The position numbers and the translations under genes were made by a program. The notes below the pieces were generated by a model that was given only the letters and a program-made list of their open reading frames with translations, searched no databases and was not told where the DNA came from. 64,000 bases of DNA from Muscardinus avellanarius (Eukaryota > Chordata > Mammalia > Rodentia > Gliridae), in NCBI GenBank assembly GCA_963383645.1, contig OY726569.1, forward strand, positions 79,117,211-79,181,210, written 5' to 3'. Shown here piece by piece: positions 33,832-47,418 of this stretch. The first letter of the stretch is position 1. The number at the start of each line of letters is the position of its first letter.

Positions 33832-36800
33832 GTAAGAAGGCATCTGCCTGAGCACATCTTTCACCTAGAAGGCCCAAAGTGAGCAGGCCTTGGGCTTTAA
33901 CCAGTGAGTTCCTCTTAATTCTAACACACAATGACTAGCTAATTTGCAGTCCAAAGGATTCCTTCAGAGTCAGAGGCCTGACAGCTACCTTTTTAATTAG
34001 CTAATGTGAATCACTAAGAGAACAGTGTTGTCTAGACACCATGGAGTAATGGGGTGGCTCAAGAGTTACTTTTCAGATAGATGCCTTGGTTGCTTTTGAC
34101 CCACTTAGATTTTGTTGCAGAGAGCATTGTTTTAAAATTGTACTTTAATATTTTCATTTGAGAGGGAGCATAAAAGAGAAGCTTCTTACAGGGCTGGCAC
34201 TTAAATATTTGCATGTGAACCTTATGACCAGTTAGTTTCTTTAAAAAAATATCAGGGATAGTTGTAAGCTTCCTGAATTAAGAGTTCTCAGCCAAGTGAT
34301 GGATGGAAATCTTGTCTAATTAGGAACATCCTAATTATGCTTATCTGTGTATATGGAATACATAAGTGAATCTCTAGATATTTGATTCTTTGAGTGACTG
34401 GTCCATTTTAGGAGATGATCTATACATCCTTTTCTCACATTACTTAAAGGTAGTTTGAAGCTAGGCATGGTGGTGCATGCCTGTAATTCCAGTACTTGAG
34501 AGGCTGAGATAGGATTGCAGGTTCAAGGCTAGGCGCAGCAACTTATCAAGACCCTATCTTGCAAATAAAAATTGAAAAGGAGGCCGGCACCTGAACCCCT
34601 GCACTTAGGCTGAGATAGGAGGATTGCTGGTTCAAGGACAGCCTCAGCAAGTAGTGAGTCTTTCATCAATCTAGCAAGACCCTGTTTCAAAACAAAAAAA
34701 TAAAATAGGGCTCAGAGGTAGAATGCCTCTGGGTTCCATCCCCCAGTACTACACACAAAACAACTGAAAAGGGGTTGAGGGTATGGCTTAGAGGTAGAAT
34801 ACCACTGGGTTCAATGTTTAGTACCCTCCTCGATAGTTTTAAAACAAGATCAGTTTTCTACATTTTATTGTTGTTACTATTCATTCCGAAATAGTAGTCT
34901 TCAAGTTGGCCATGGTTAAAAAAGAATAAGTTTTGTGAAATCCATCCCTCTAAACGTCTGTTTGAAGGGCTGCTTCTTTTCATAGAACAGAGATTGAGAG
35001 GATAGCTGGAATAATTGCGTTCCCCCTTAAGAAGGAAGGTAGAACTAAAGCAAAATAGATGGTATTTTGTGGGGTTTTTAAAAATTTATTATTATTATGT
35101 TTATGGCACTGGGGACTGAACTCAGGTATTCTACCTCCAAGCTACACCCTCAGCCCATTTATTTATTTGGAAACAGGGTCTCACTAGGTCGCTTAGAGCT
35201 TCAGCTTGTGGTTTGTTTGTTTCTTTCTTCTTTCTCTTTTTCTTTTGAGGTACCGGGGATGGAAACCAGGGGCATTCTATCTCCGAGCTACATCCCCAGC
35301 CCTACTTTTTATTCTTTATCTTGAAACAGGGTCTCACTAAGTTGTAAAGGGCCTCACTAAGTAGCTGAGGCTGTCTGTGAACCGCGATCCTCCTGTCTCA
35401 GCTTCCCAAGAACTGAGATTACAAGCATGCGGCACCATGCGCTGCTTGTGGTTTCTTTATTATTTGTTTGTTTATTTGTTTGTTTGTTTTTGTAGTACTT
35501 GGGGTGGAACCCAGGAGCATTCTATCTCCAAGCTACACCCAACGCCCTATTTTTTATTCTTTATTTTGAAACAGGGTCTCACTAACTTGCGGAGGGCCTC
35601 ACTAGCTAAGGCTGTCCACGAACCCAGATCCTTCTGTTTCAGCCTCCCGAATGCTGGGATTGCAAGCATGCACCACCATGCCTAGCTTTGTGGTTTCTTT
35701 AAATAGACACTTTTAATAATTCCTAATCTACCTTGTTTATTAAGGAAGAAGTATAATTATATAGGCTCAGATTAAATGTTAAATTCTCTAAAAGAATTAC
35801 AATTATTACAGTGATTTTGCATTAGAAATTAAGAACAGAGACAAGACAAGAATTACATCCTGATATAGCACTTATCCTGATGTGCTAGAGTTCTTGGAGA
35901 AAACTTGCTGTTCTTAATTGATGGAGGCAGTCAGTGCCCCTATTAGTGCCCAAAGGAGAAATGTGTACTACCCTGGTTCCTAGAAAGTTTGTGTTGGCCT
36001 CTTTCCTTATGACCATGACCATGAGGGAGTTGGTACCTGCTGCCATAATATAAGTTCTTTTCTCTTTTACTAGAATAAAAGATTTATAGAGCTCTTAAAC
36101 AAAAAGTTGACAGGCGAGGTGGCTCATGCTTATAATTCCAGTACTTGGGAGGCTGAGACAGGTGGATCTCAAGTTCGAGTACAGCCTTAGCAATGTAGAA
36201 AGACTCTCAGTGACCTACTGAGAACCTTTTTCAAAACAAACAAAAAATAAAAAGGGCTGGGGGCGTAGCTTGGAGGCAGAATGCTCCTGGGTTCCATCTC
36301 CAGTACCACACACATACATATAAGAATAGCAAGTTGTTTAAAGCACTAATGCAGCCAGACATGGTGGCACACGCTTGTAATCCCAGCATTCGGGAGGCTG
36401 AGACCAGAGGATCGCAGTTCGTGGACAGCCTCAGCTATTTAGTGAGGCCCTCTGCAACTTAGTGAGACCCAGTTTCAAAATAAAGAATAAAAAAAAAAGG
36501 GGGGCAGGAGGTGTAGCTCGGAGGTCAAATGCCCCTGGGTTCCACCCCCCAGACCCACACACACAAAAAAAAGCACTAATGCATTGGCTTACACCAAATT
36601 AGTACCATCTCAACAGATTATTTTCCACAGGAATAGACATTCTTTTATGTAGCTAGAATTTCTTCCTTTTTTTAATATATATTTTAAATTCTTGTGATAC
36701 TGGGGATGGGACCCAGGGGCTTCCTTTTTCCTGGCTACATTCCCAGACCTATTTTTTATTTTATTTGGAAATAGGATCTCCCTAAGTTGCTGAGAGCCTC

Positions 36801-37595
36801 ACTAAGTAGCTGAGGCTGGCTTTGAACCTGTGAAATCCTTCGATCTCAGCCTCCCAAGTGCTGGGATTACAAGTGTGTGCCACCACACCTGGTTTTATTG
36901 TGTAACTTTTTAATCTTTATCTCTACGAGGTTGTTTTTTTTGAGGGATGTAGGTGTCAGACTAGCCTTAATATGTGTACTTATTTTGAACACTGTTTTTG
37001 CTTTTCTGCCTTTAAATCCTTGTTCGTATATTCAGTGCCTTGAATATCAGTGCCTTCAGTTCTTTGGTGAGAGTAGAAAGTGATGCCAGATGAGATTTGA
37101 GGGTTGGAGTAAAGCATTTCATAGAGGGCCTTGTAGGACTGTCTTTGGCCTCTGTCTAGAGTTCATCCCAGTGTCTTCAACCCTCTCAGTCACCTTAGAG
37201 TTATATTGCCTTCAAGGCATGTCTCATACATCAAGGTCTCCATGAAGCCATGATCACCCTTTTGGTGTAGTTCTGTCCTTCAGATTGTAAATCCCTGGCA
37301 CACAGACTGTCTTGCTTATCTTTTTAATCTTCTGCAGCACTTAGAACAGTGCTGCTTTCAACTTGTTTGCTTTTTCAAAAATTTGTTGAGCTGCCTGGCG
37401 TGGTGGCGCACCCTTATAATCTAAGCATTTGGAAGGCTGGGGCAAGAGGATCGCAGTTCAAGGACAGCCTCAGCTACTACTTAGGCCCTTTGCAACTCAG
37501 TGAGACCCTGTTTCAAAATAAAGAATAAAAATTGGGCAGGGGGTGTAGCTTGGAGGTCAAATGCCTCTGGGTTTCATCCCCAGATCCGCAAAAAA

Positions 37596-37626
<31 letters not shown>

Positions 37627-40600
37627 AAAGAATAAAAAATAGGGCTGGGGATGTAGTTCAGAGATACAATGGCTCTTTGCAAAAAGATTCAAAAGTGTCA
37701 TCCTCTAGACTTGTGTGTGTGTGTGTGTGTGTGTGTGTGGTACTGGGTATGGAACCCATGGGCATTCTACCTCCGAGTTAAACCCCAGCGCTATTTTTTG
37801 AAACACCGTCTCACTGAGTTGCAAAGGGCCTCACTCAGTAGCTGAGGCTGTCTGCGAACCCAGACCCTCCTCTCTCAACCTCCCACATCCTGAGATTACA
37901 AGTGTGTGCCACCATGCCTGGCCACAAAAGACTCTTAATGTAGATAAGGATTTCTCAGCCTCAGCACTATAGACACTTTGGACAGGATAATTCTTGGTTA
38001 TAGGGAGTTTGTCCTGTGCATTGCATGTTTATCAGCATCCTTCCCTGCTGCCCACTAGATGCCACTAGCAGGCTCCCACTTGTGATAACCAACAATTTCA
38101 GACATTAAGCTGGGTGTGGTGGCCTATGCTTGTTATCCCAGCATTTGGGAGGCTGAGACTGGAAGATTGCTGTTCACAGACAGCCTCAGCTATTTAGTGA
38201 GGCCCTTTGGAACTCAGTGAGATCCTGTTTCAAACTAAAGAATAAAAATAGGGCTGGGGGTGTAGCTCTGAGGTAGAATGCTCCTGGGTTCCATCCCTGG
38301 TACTGAGAAAAAAAGAATTAACTTTCTTTGTGTTTAAAAGATTGTCTTAATAAAATGGAAGTAGTCTTATGAATTGTGATTGTCTTTTTAGACTTAAAAT
38401 AACTCATTTAGATAAAGCTGTTGACTTTGATCAGTTTTTAGAGCTGTCATTTATTTAATAATAAAGCATTTATTGGCTAGCAATTATGTGCCTGTACTGT
38501 GCTTAGCACTGGAGATGAAATAGTGAACAAGATAGGCGTAGAAACTGGGTGTGGTGGCCACACCTTTAATCCTAGTACTTGGGAGGCTGAGACAGGAGGA
38601 TTGCAGGTTCAAGACCAGCCTCAGCAACTTAGTGAAACCCTGTTTCAAAATAAAAAATAAAACAGGCATGGTGGTGCACGCTTGTAATGCTGGCGCTTGG
38701 GAGGCTGAGACAGGAAGATCGCACAGGTTCAAAGCCAGCCTTGGCTACTTAGTAAGGCTTTCAGCAACTTAGTGAGAACCTGTTTCCAAATAAAGCATAA
38801 AAAATAGGGCTGGGGATATAGCCCAGAGGTAGAAAAGCCCCTCGGTTCCACCCCCAGTATCACCAAAAAAAAAATAAAAATAAAAAGGGCTGGTGGGTAG
38901 CTTGGAGGTAGAATGCCCCTGGAATCAATTCCCAGAGCCAGATACACACACACACACACACACACACACACGACTTAGCCATTTGTCATTGACTTGTTAC
39001 TCCAATGAGGGATGGATGGCATTTAAGAGAAGTATAGGTGGGCATGGTGCTGCACAACTGTAATCCTGGTACTTGGGGAGAGGGGCTGAGACAGGTTAGG
39101 CCATGGTTTCAAGGCCAGCCTCAGCAACTTAGTGAGGCCCTTAACAATTTAGTGAGACCCTGTTTCAAAATTAAAAAATAAGCCAGGTGTGGTGGCACAT
39201 GCTTGTAATACCAGTACCTGGGAAACAGACAGGATCACAGGTTCTCAGTCAGCCTCAGCTACTTAGGGAGGCCCTCTGCAACTTAGTGAGACCCTGTTTC
39301 AAAATAAAGAATTAGCTGGGCGTGGTGGCGCACACTTGTAATCCCCGTGCTTCGGAGGCGGAGACAAGAGGATCACACAGGTTCGAAGCCAGGCTTGCTG
39401 GCTTAAGAGACTCTGTTTCCAAATAAAAATATAAAATTGGTCTGGGAGTGTAGCCCGGAGGTAGAAGGATTTCCAGGAACCCCAGTACCACAAAAAGAAA
39501 GAAAGAGGGGGGAGAGGGAGGAAGAGAGGGAGAAAGGGCGGTGGGTGGGTGTAGCTCGGAGGTCGAATGCCCCTGGATTCCATCTCAGACCCACATAAAA
39601 GATAAAATATTGGGCTGGGGGTGTAGCTTGGAGATAGAATGCCCCTGGGTTCAATTCCCAAAACCACTAAAATAAAATAGGGCTAGGGAGAAGTAGAATG
39701 CTGCTGGGTTCCATTCTCATTACCACCAACAACCACCCAAAAAATCACTAGATTGTTCCTTTTGTTCCTTTGTATTCACAGTGCCTTTCATGGGCTCTTA
39801 GCAAGTAGAGAACAAATATTTTTTAAATGATTGACAATAAGCTTCAACCTGCTTGAAGAGGTCTCCTTTTGTAAATTAGGTATAATCTAAATGAAACCTA
39901 AAAAAATGAGCAGGAATTAATCATTAAGTTCAGTGAATGTCACTGAAGGCTCAGGAGAGAAAAGTATGAAACTGATTAGAGACTGCATTCTAATGACAGT
40001 AGGAAGCCATTGAAGGATTGAGATAGTCATATATGAAATTGCCTTTTTGTTTTGGAGTACTGGGGATTGAGCTCAGGACCTACTGAACTACACCCCAGCC
40101 CCAGATTCGTGTTTTTGTTTTTTTTTTTAATTTATTTTTATTGGTGCATTGTAATCATATATCACATTGGAATACAAGACTTGAGAGGATATACACATCA
40201 TCCAATTAGCCCTCATCCAGTCCCCATCCCATTCCCTCCCCCTCTCTCAATCCCATGCTTGTTTGATGATTAACTTTGATACATGTATTTATGTACCTCC
40301 TGCTTTTTTTTATTTAAAATTTTTTTTTATTGGTACACTGTATTCATACATCATAATGGGATAAAAAAAAGCTTTTATAGACATACATGCACACATCGCC
40401 CAATTAGCCCCTCCCCGATCCCCACCCGTTCCCTCCCCATCCCTCCTTCCCATGCTTGGCTTAGTGGTTGACATCTAGTATTATAGCAAATTAACAATGA
40501 TAATCTCACAGAACAGTTTCATTTGTCTGATACCAAGCTTTTGATGACTTAAAGATAACATTTCAATATTTCTTTTTGCTTTCTTTCTTACCAGAGAATA

Positions 40601-43600
40601 TTTTTTTTCTTTTCTTTTTGGTGAAACTATCATACATTTATTTATTTATTTTTCAGAAAAAAAATCTATCCTAATGTGGAATATGGACTCTAGGTACCCA
40701 AAACGATCTTGAAAAAGAACAAAGCTAGAAGATGTATATTTTCTGATTTCAAACCATATAAAGCTACAATAATTGAAACAGTGTAGTACTGTTATAAAGG
40801 CAGATATATAAACCATTGGAGTTAAATAAAAGCCTAAAGATAAATTCTTCCATATATTGTCAAGTTGTTTTTGACAAGGTTTCCACAAACATTTGGTGGA
40901 GGAAATAATCATCTTTTAACTAAATATTGTTGAAAAATAATAATTACATGAAAAAGAATAAAATTGGACCCTTACCTAACACCATATACAAATATTAACT
41001 CAAAATATATAAAAGACCTAAATATAAATCTTAAGACTATAAACTTGTAGAAGAAAATCTGGGTCATTAAACCTCACAATGTTGAAATTGGCAGTGTTTT
41101 CTTGGGTATGATTTCAATGGCACAGGCAACAGAAGAGTAAACAAACTTCCTAAAAATTAAAAAAATATTGTATATCCAAAGACAATGTAAACAGAGTTAA
41201 AAGTTACTGATAGAATGGGATAAAATATTTCCAAATGCTATATCTGAAAGTATATTAATATTCCAAATAGAAGTCCTAAAAATTAGCAACAATAAAAGCA
41301 AACAATACAATTTAGAGATAGGTAAAAGACTAACATAATAATGAACCTCCACAGATAACCAATCTTAGTTGTCTGTTGGATGGAAAATCTTGTTTCTCTG
41401 GTTCTGGTGTGTGTTACCTAATTCTTTGTAGTTAATCTCTCTGAGTATTTTCCCTAGCGCTGGTTTTGAAGACATAAATTCCTTCAGTTTCTGTTTGTCG
41501 TGGAAGCTTCTTATTTCCCCATCTAATTTGATAGAAAGTTTTGCTGGGTAGGAAATTTTTGGCTGGAAGTTGTTTTCTTTCAGAGTTTGGAATATGTTAC
41601 TCCAAGCCCTTCTGGCTCTCATGACTTGGTTTGGGAAGTCTGGAGTGATTCTAATTGTTTTGCCTCTGAATGTCACTTGGCCCTTTGTTTTTGTTGCCTT
41701 TAAGATTCTCTGCTTAGCTTCCACATTGGTCATTTTGACAATTATGTGGCGTGGGGATCCTCTTCTCCGATCCTGTCTAAAGGGGGTTCTATAAGTTTCC
41801 TGGACCTGTGTATCGACCTCATGCTTTGTTTGGAAAATTTTCTGCTATTACTTCCTTGAAGAGATTGTTGATCCTTTTGGTTTCACCTTCTTTTCCCTTC
41901 TCTATTCCAGTTATTCTTAGGTTAGCTCTCTTAAAATGGGTCCATATTTCTTCAATGTCAGATTCCTGCTGTTGGATTTTTTTTCTAATTTAGAAACTGT
42001 GTTCATTTTTGGAGTGATCATTTTCTAAGAGTGAGATTCTATTCTCCATGTGGTCTAATTGGTTGTTTGTACTTTGAATTGAGGCCTTTACTTCATTAAT
42101 TGCATCCTTTATCTCTTTTTGGCTCTCTGTGAATTCTTTTTGAAACACCTCTATTATTTCTACAGTTATTTTCCTGATTTGATCTTCTAGAAATCTCTGA
42201 ATTTCTGTTTTATTGGGTTCTGATGTTGTGGGGTTGTGGGCATTCATTGCTCCATTGTTATTCCTCTTTCCCATGATTTCGAAAGTTTGTGCCTTCTCTG
42301 GGTTCTTCCCTTGGGTCACTAAGACTTCACTTAAGGTGCTCTGGTTCTCGAGTCTGTGGTATCTCAGTCCCCACTACTCCTTTACTAGGTTGTATGGCAG
42401 AGTCTCAGACCCAGGGAGTCAATCGAGGCTGCTTTAGACCATGGGGGGTGCCAGGTTGGGTGTTCTCCTATGGTGTGATATCTCTGCCACCGCCACTCCC
42501 CCACTGGGTCAAGTCCCTGGGAGTACAGTACTGGGATTTCTCCTCTGGGGGCCGCAGTTTGACTCGCTGTTGTTGAGTGTGCCGATGGAGCTGTAGTGGA
42601 CTTGGTGAATTCGCTGCTGCTGCTGCTGCTGCTGCCAGTGGCAATATGGCGCCACTGCCATGCCGTCGGCCGTGAGGCTGGCGTTATTTCTTCTCTGGTT
42701 TTGCGCTCCGCTCTGAGTCCCTGCAGGGTGCACTGAGCCCAGCCACTGGGAGCTTTAGATGCTCCCTGCACTGAAAAATCTGCCGAATCCCGCCTGGCTG
42801 TTCCGCAGCGGCTCGCCTTGGCTCGCTGTCCGCCGCTCCTCTCTGGAGCCTGGTGGGCTGTTGAGTGCTTTGGTCTGCTGCCGCCGGTAGTAAGGCGTTG
42901 CTGCTGCATCCTCGGGCGTGAGGCCGGCATGTCTCCTCTGTGGCTCTGAGCTCCGTTATGAGTTCCTCTCCTCTCTGGGGTGTGATGCAGCAAGCCAGAT
43001 TCGTGTTTTTGAAAGCTTACTGTGCTTGCAGTGTGGAGAATGGAATTGAAAGAGTGACTTAGAATAGTTGTTGGAGTAATCTAGGTAAGAGGTAATAGTG
43101 GCTTGGAATTGGATTGTGTTCGTGGAAATGGAGAAAAATAGAAAGATTGGAGAAAGCCTGGCATGGTGGCACATTATAGTAATCCCTACGCTTGGGAGGC
43201 TGAGACAGGAGGATCCCACAGGTTCGAAGCCAGCCTCAACTGGCTTAAGAGACCCTGTTTTTAAATAAAATATAAAATAGGTCTGGGAGTATAGCCAGGA
43301 GGTAGAAGGCCCCTGGGCTCCATCCCCAGTACCACCCCCACCCCACCCCCAAAAAATAAAAGAAAGATTGGAGAAATATTTAGCTTTTAAAAACCAGTTG
43401 GGTATTACTTGTAGTGGTAGCAAAGGAAGCACTGATGATTCTTGGGTTTCTGGGGTGAGCTGCTAGGTGGCTGGTGGTCCCATATAGTAAAATAGGAAAC
43501 CTAGAGGAAGAGGAACAGGCTCAAAGATGAGAAAATGATGAGTTAAGTTTTAGACATAACTGAGTTTAAGGTCCTTTATGGAGTTGTCTAGTTGGAAGTT

Positions 43601-46131
43601 AGATACAAACTGGAGTCTAGCAGCAAGATTTTATGAGTCATTAGCATAAAAGTGATATTGGAAGACACAAATGGACAAGGAGTGTGTAGCATAAGAGCAG
43701 AGGTTAAAGGACATTGAGCTAATGTCAGGAATAGTAGCACCTAAGAGGAACAATGCAGGAAAGGTCAAATTAGCTTGGTAGAAAATCAAGGTAGCTCAGT
43801 GCCACAGTGTGTGCAGGGGAAGACTTTCTAGTAAGAAGGACTGGTTGGTGGTGTCAGGTACTGCTGAGAGGTCAAACAAGATAAAGATTTTGAGTAATCT
43901 TTTCCACTTACTGACATGTAGATTATTGTTGACCTTGGCAGGAGCAGTTTCATAGTGACTGAAGCCATATTGCATTGATTTGAGAAGTGATGGAAGGTGA
44001 GGATGGGGATGGTGAGTATAGACAACTCTTTAAAGTAGCTTGTGACTAAAGGAAATAAGATTGGGCAAGAAGTAGAAGAAAAGATGAAGGAGCATTTATT
44101 CTAAGCTTATCTAGTGACCCTAGTTCCTAAAATAGAATGTGAATCTCAAAAAAAATTATTTTTTAAACTAAGAATGGAACCTAGGGGCATTCTACCCCCG
44201 AGCCACACCCCCCAGCCCTATTTTTTATTTTTTATTTTGAAATAGGGTCTCACTAAGTTGCAGACAACCTCACTAAGTAGCTGAGGCTGGCTGTGAATCT
44301 GGGATCCTCCTACCTCAAGCCTTCCAAGTATTGGGATTACAAGCGTGCACCACCATGTCCAATGTAAAAATATTTAAAATAAGTATATTTTAAATAAGTT
44401 TCTAGCCAGGTTTGGTGGCGCATACTTGTAATCCCAGCATTTGGAAGGCTGAGATAGGAGGATTGCGATTTGCAGACAGCCTCAACTACTACTTAGTGAG
44501 GCCCTCTGAAACTCAGTGAGACCCTGTTTCAAAAGAAAGAATTAAAAAAAAAAATACGGCAGGGGCTGTAGCTCAGGGCCTGAAGCTCGGAGGTGAAATG
44601 CCCCTGGATTCCATCCCCAGACCCGCCCCCCAAAAAAAATTGGGCTGGGGTGTAGCTAGGAGGTAGAATGTCCCTGGGTTCTATCCCCAGTACTGCAAAT
44701 TAATTAATTGATTAATTAAATTTGTTTATTTCTAAAATAGAATTGATTCATTATTTTACCAGATTTTTCTCCCTTTGCTTCAAGATGTAAGACACAGGAC
44801 ATTCAGTATTGCAGGTGTATGTAATAATTAACCTGGATGAAGGTAACCTTACAAAACTAATCATTAAAATATTATACACAAACCCTATCCTTTACATTTG
44901 GAAAATCACTTAGTATCTAGTTCATTACTGTGCTAGTAGTAAGTGGTTAGTAAGTTCTTTCTTTCTTCCTTTCTTTCTTTCTTTCTTTCTTTCATTCTTT
45001 CTTTTTTTTTTTTTGAGGTTCTGGGAATTGAACCTAGGGGCATTCTATCTTTGAGCTCCACTCTAAGCTCAATTTTCTATTCTTTATTTTGAAACAAGGT
45101 CTCACTAAATTGTAGTGTGCCTTACAAATTGCTGAGGCTGCCTGAGAACCTGCGATCCTCCTGTTTCAGCCTCCCCAGTGCGGGGATACAAGTATGCGCC
45201 GCCATGCAGTGAGTAAGTGCTTCCTGAGTAAATTAGAATCTTTCCAGCCGGCTGTGGTGGTGGCGAAAAAAATTAGAATCTGGTTTGGTTTTTTTTGTTT
45301 GTTTTTTGTTTTGTTCTGAAGATTGAATCTAGAGAAATCAAAGACATTTTGCTTCTAAAAGAGATATTCTTTTTTTTTTTTTTTTTTTGGTGGTAGTGGG
45401 GGTGGAACCCAGGGGCTTTTCTACCTCCGGGCTATACTCCCAGACCTACTTGGAAACAGGGTCTCACTAAGTTGCTGAGAGCCTCACTAAGTAGCTGAGG
45501 CTGGCTTCGAACCTGTGCAATTCTCCTGTCTCAGCCTCCCAAGCGCGGGGAGTACAAGTGTGTGCCACTATGCCCGGCCTGGGATATTCTACTTCTGAGT
45601 TAGACTTCCAGCCCGATTTTTTTATTTCTTATTTGGAAACAAGGTCTCACTAGGTTACTGAGACCCTCACTAAGTTGCCAAGGCTGTCTTTGAACCTGCG
45701 ATCCTCTCAAGTACTGGGATTACAAGTGTGTACCACCACAAGGCTCTAGTATCTTTTTTTTTTTTTTTTTTTTTTTGGTGGTACTGGGGATGGAACCCTT
45801 CTCTGGACTACAATCCCAGACCTATTTTTTCATATTTTTATTTGAAAACAGGGTCTCTTAAGCCAGCAAGTCTGGCTTCGAACCTGCACAATCCTCCATT
45901 CTCCATCTCTCAAGATCCTCCTGTCTCTGTCTCCCAAACACGGGGATTACAAGCGTGTGCCACCACGCTGGGGTCTAGTATCTTTTTTAGTAACAATATT
46001 TGTGGCAAATAGTTCTTATGTTCTTTATGTCTTAAATCCTCTTATTCACTCTCTCTTTTTTTTTTGTGTGTGTGGTACTAGGAATTGAACCCAGAGGCAT
46101 TCTACCTCTGAGCTATACCCCCAGACCGATT

Positions 46132-46174
<43 letters not shown>

Positions 46175-46621
46175 TTTTGGGGTCTGGGGATAGAACCCAG
46201 GGGCATTCAGCCTCTGAGCTACACCTTCTGCCCTACATTTTATTTTTTATTTTGAAACCAGGTCTCACTGAGTTGCAGAGGGCCTCACTAAGTAGCTGAG
46301 GTTGTACTGTCTGCGAACTGCCTCCAGAATGCTGGGATTACAAGCATGCACCACCACGTCCAGCTTTGATTTTATTTTTTATTTGCAAACAGGGTCTCAC
46401 TAAGTTGCTGAGAGCCTCACTAAATTGTTGAGGCTATGCTCAAACCTGTGACCCTCTTGTCTCAGCCTCCCCCAAATACTAGGATTACAAACACGTGCCA
46501 CCATGCTGAGCTTCATTCTTGTTTTAAATGTGTTATGCTATGATTTTCCTCTGAACCAGCGTCCCATATGAGATGCAATTGTCTGTTGTGATGGAACATT
46601 CAGAAGAACTGGCTCTTTTTT

Positions 46622-46673
<52 letters not shown>

Positions 46674-47383
46674 GCTGGTGATTGAGCCCAGGGGCATTTT
46701 TATTTGAAAGAAACTGAATTACGCCCCCAGCCCAATTTTTTTTTTTTTTGGCGGGTCTGAGGATGGAACCTAGGGACATTCGACCTCTAATCTACACTCC
46801 TGCCCTATTTTTTATTCTTTATTTTGAAGCAGGCACTCGCTAAGTTGCAGAGGGCCTCACTAAGTAGCTGAGGCTATCCGTGAACCACAGTCCTCTAGTC
46901 TCAGCATCCGGAATGCTGGAATTATAAGCAAATGCTAGAATTATAAGCAAATGCTGGAATTACAAGCATGCGCCACCACCACGCCCGGCTCCCAGCTCTA
47001 TTTTTTAATTTTTTATTTTGAAACAGGGTCTCAGTAAGTTGAGGACCTCATTAATAGCTAAGGTTGGCCATGAACCCAGATCCTCCTGTCTCAGCCTTCC
47101 AAGTACTGGGATTACAAGCCTGTGCCATCAAACCCAGCTTAGAACTGGCTCTTATTCTGTTGTTACTAGCAAGTTCAGACCTGTCTCTTCCTTTCTGAAA
47201 TAATCACCCTCTCTTGGGTACACTCACTGGGGACATTTCTGTGTGATGTCATCATTATTCATTAGTGGAGCTTCAAAAAATGTGGAAGTTAGTCCTAGGA
47301 TAAAAGTAGATCTAGCTCTTGCTTATAGGACTCATATCAAATAGAATTTGACCTCCAAGGCATACTGTTAGTGAATCAGCAAT

Positions 47384-47418
<35 letters not shown>

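Larger units (their letters stand above)
40118..42994 (-). mobile_element. Composite L1-derived insertion (5'UTR-ORF1-reversed L1M-two 3' tails)
   Basis: One insertion between perfect 17-bp duplications. Minus-strand order: L1 5'UTR (about 42994-42275), ORF1 (42274-41365), then at the ORF1 stop an older L1 ORF2 3' piece in the opposite orientation (41362-40655), about 100-180 nt of unassigned sequence, L1 3' tail (about 40480-40304), a second L1 3' tail (about 40303-40118) and a poly-A tail (poly-T on plus). ORF2 and its endonuclease/reverse-transcriptase core are absent, so it could only have moved with L1 enzymes supplied in trans. Confidence 0.75.
39780..44100 (+). mobile_element. Ancient interspersed repeat (class uncertain) hosting later insertions
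   Basis: Pieces 39780-40051, 43012-43152 and 43366-44100 read in order as one old dispersed mammalian repeat (gtaggaagccattgaagg, 'agtgtggagaatgg', aatctaggtaagaggtaata, ggtactgctgagaggtcaaa, a 'gcaggagcagtttcatagtg' block). It is interrupted by an ID element, the L1 composite and a SINE (43153-43365). I recognise it as repetitive but cannot name its family with confidence. Confidence 0.5.

Noticed and set aside
40655..41362. Ordinary 5' inversion (twin priming) as the explanation of the reversed L1 segment
   Set aside because: In twin priming the inverted part would be at the 5' end next to the target duplication. Here the 5'UTR and ORF1 lie there in normal orientation, and the reversed part is internal and much older.
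42385..42993. 202-codon minus-strand open frame
   Set aside because: It lies in the GC-rich L1 5'UTR of the composite element. No known protein is recognisable and it precedes ORF1.
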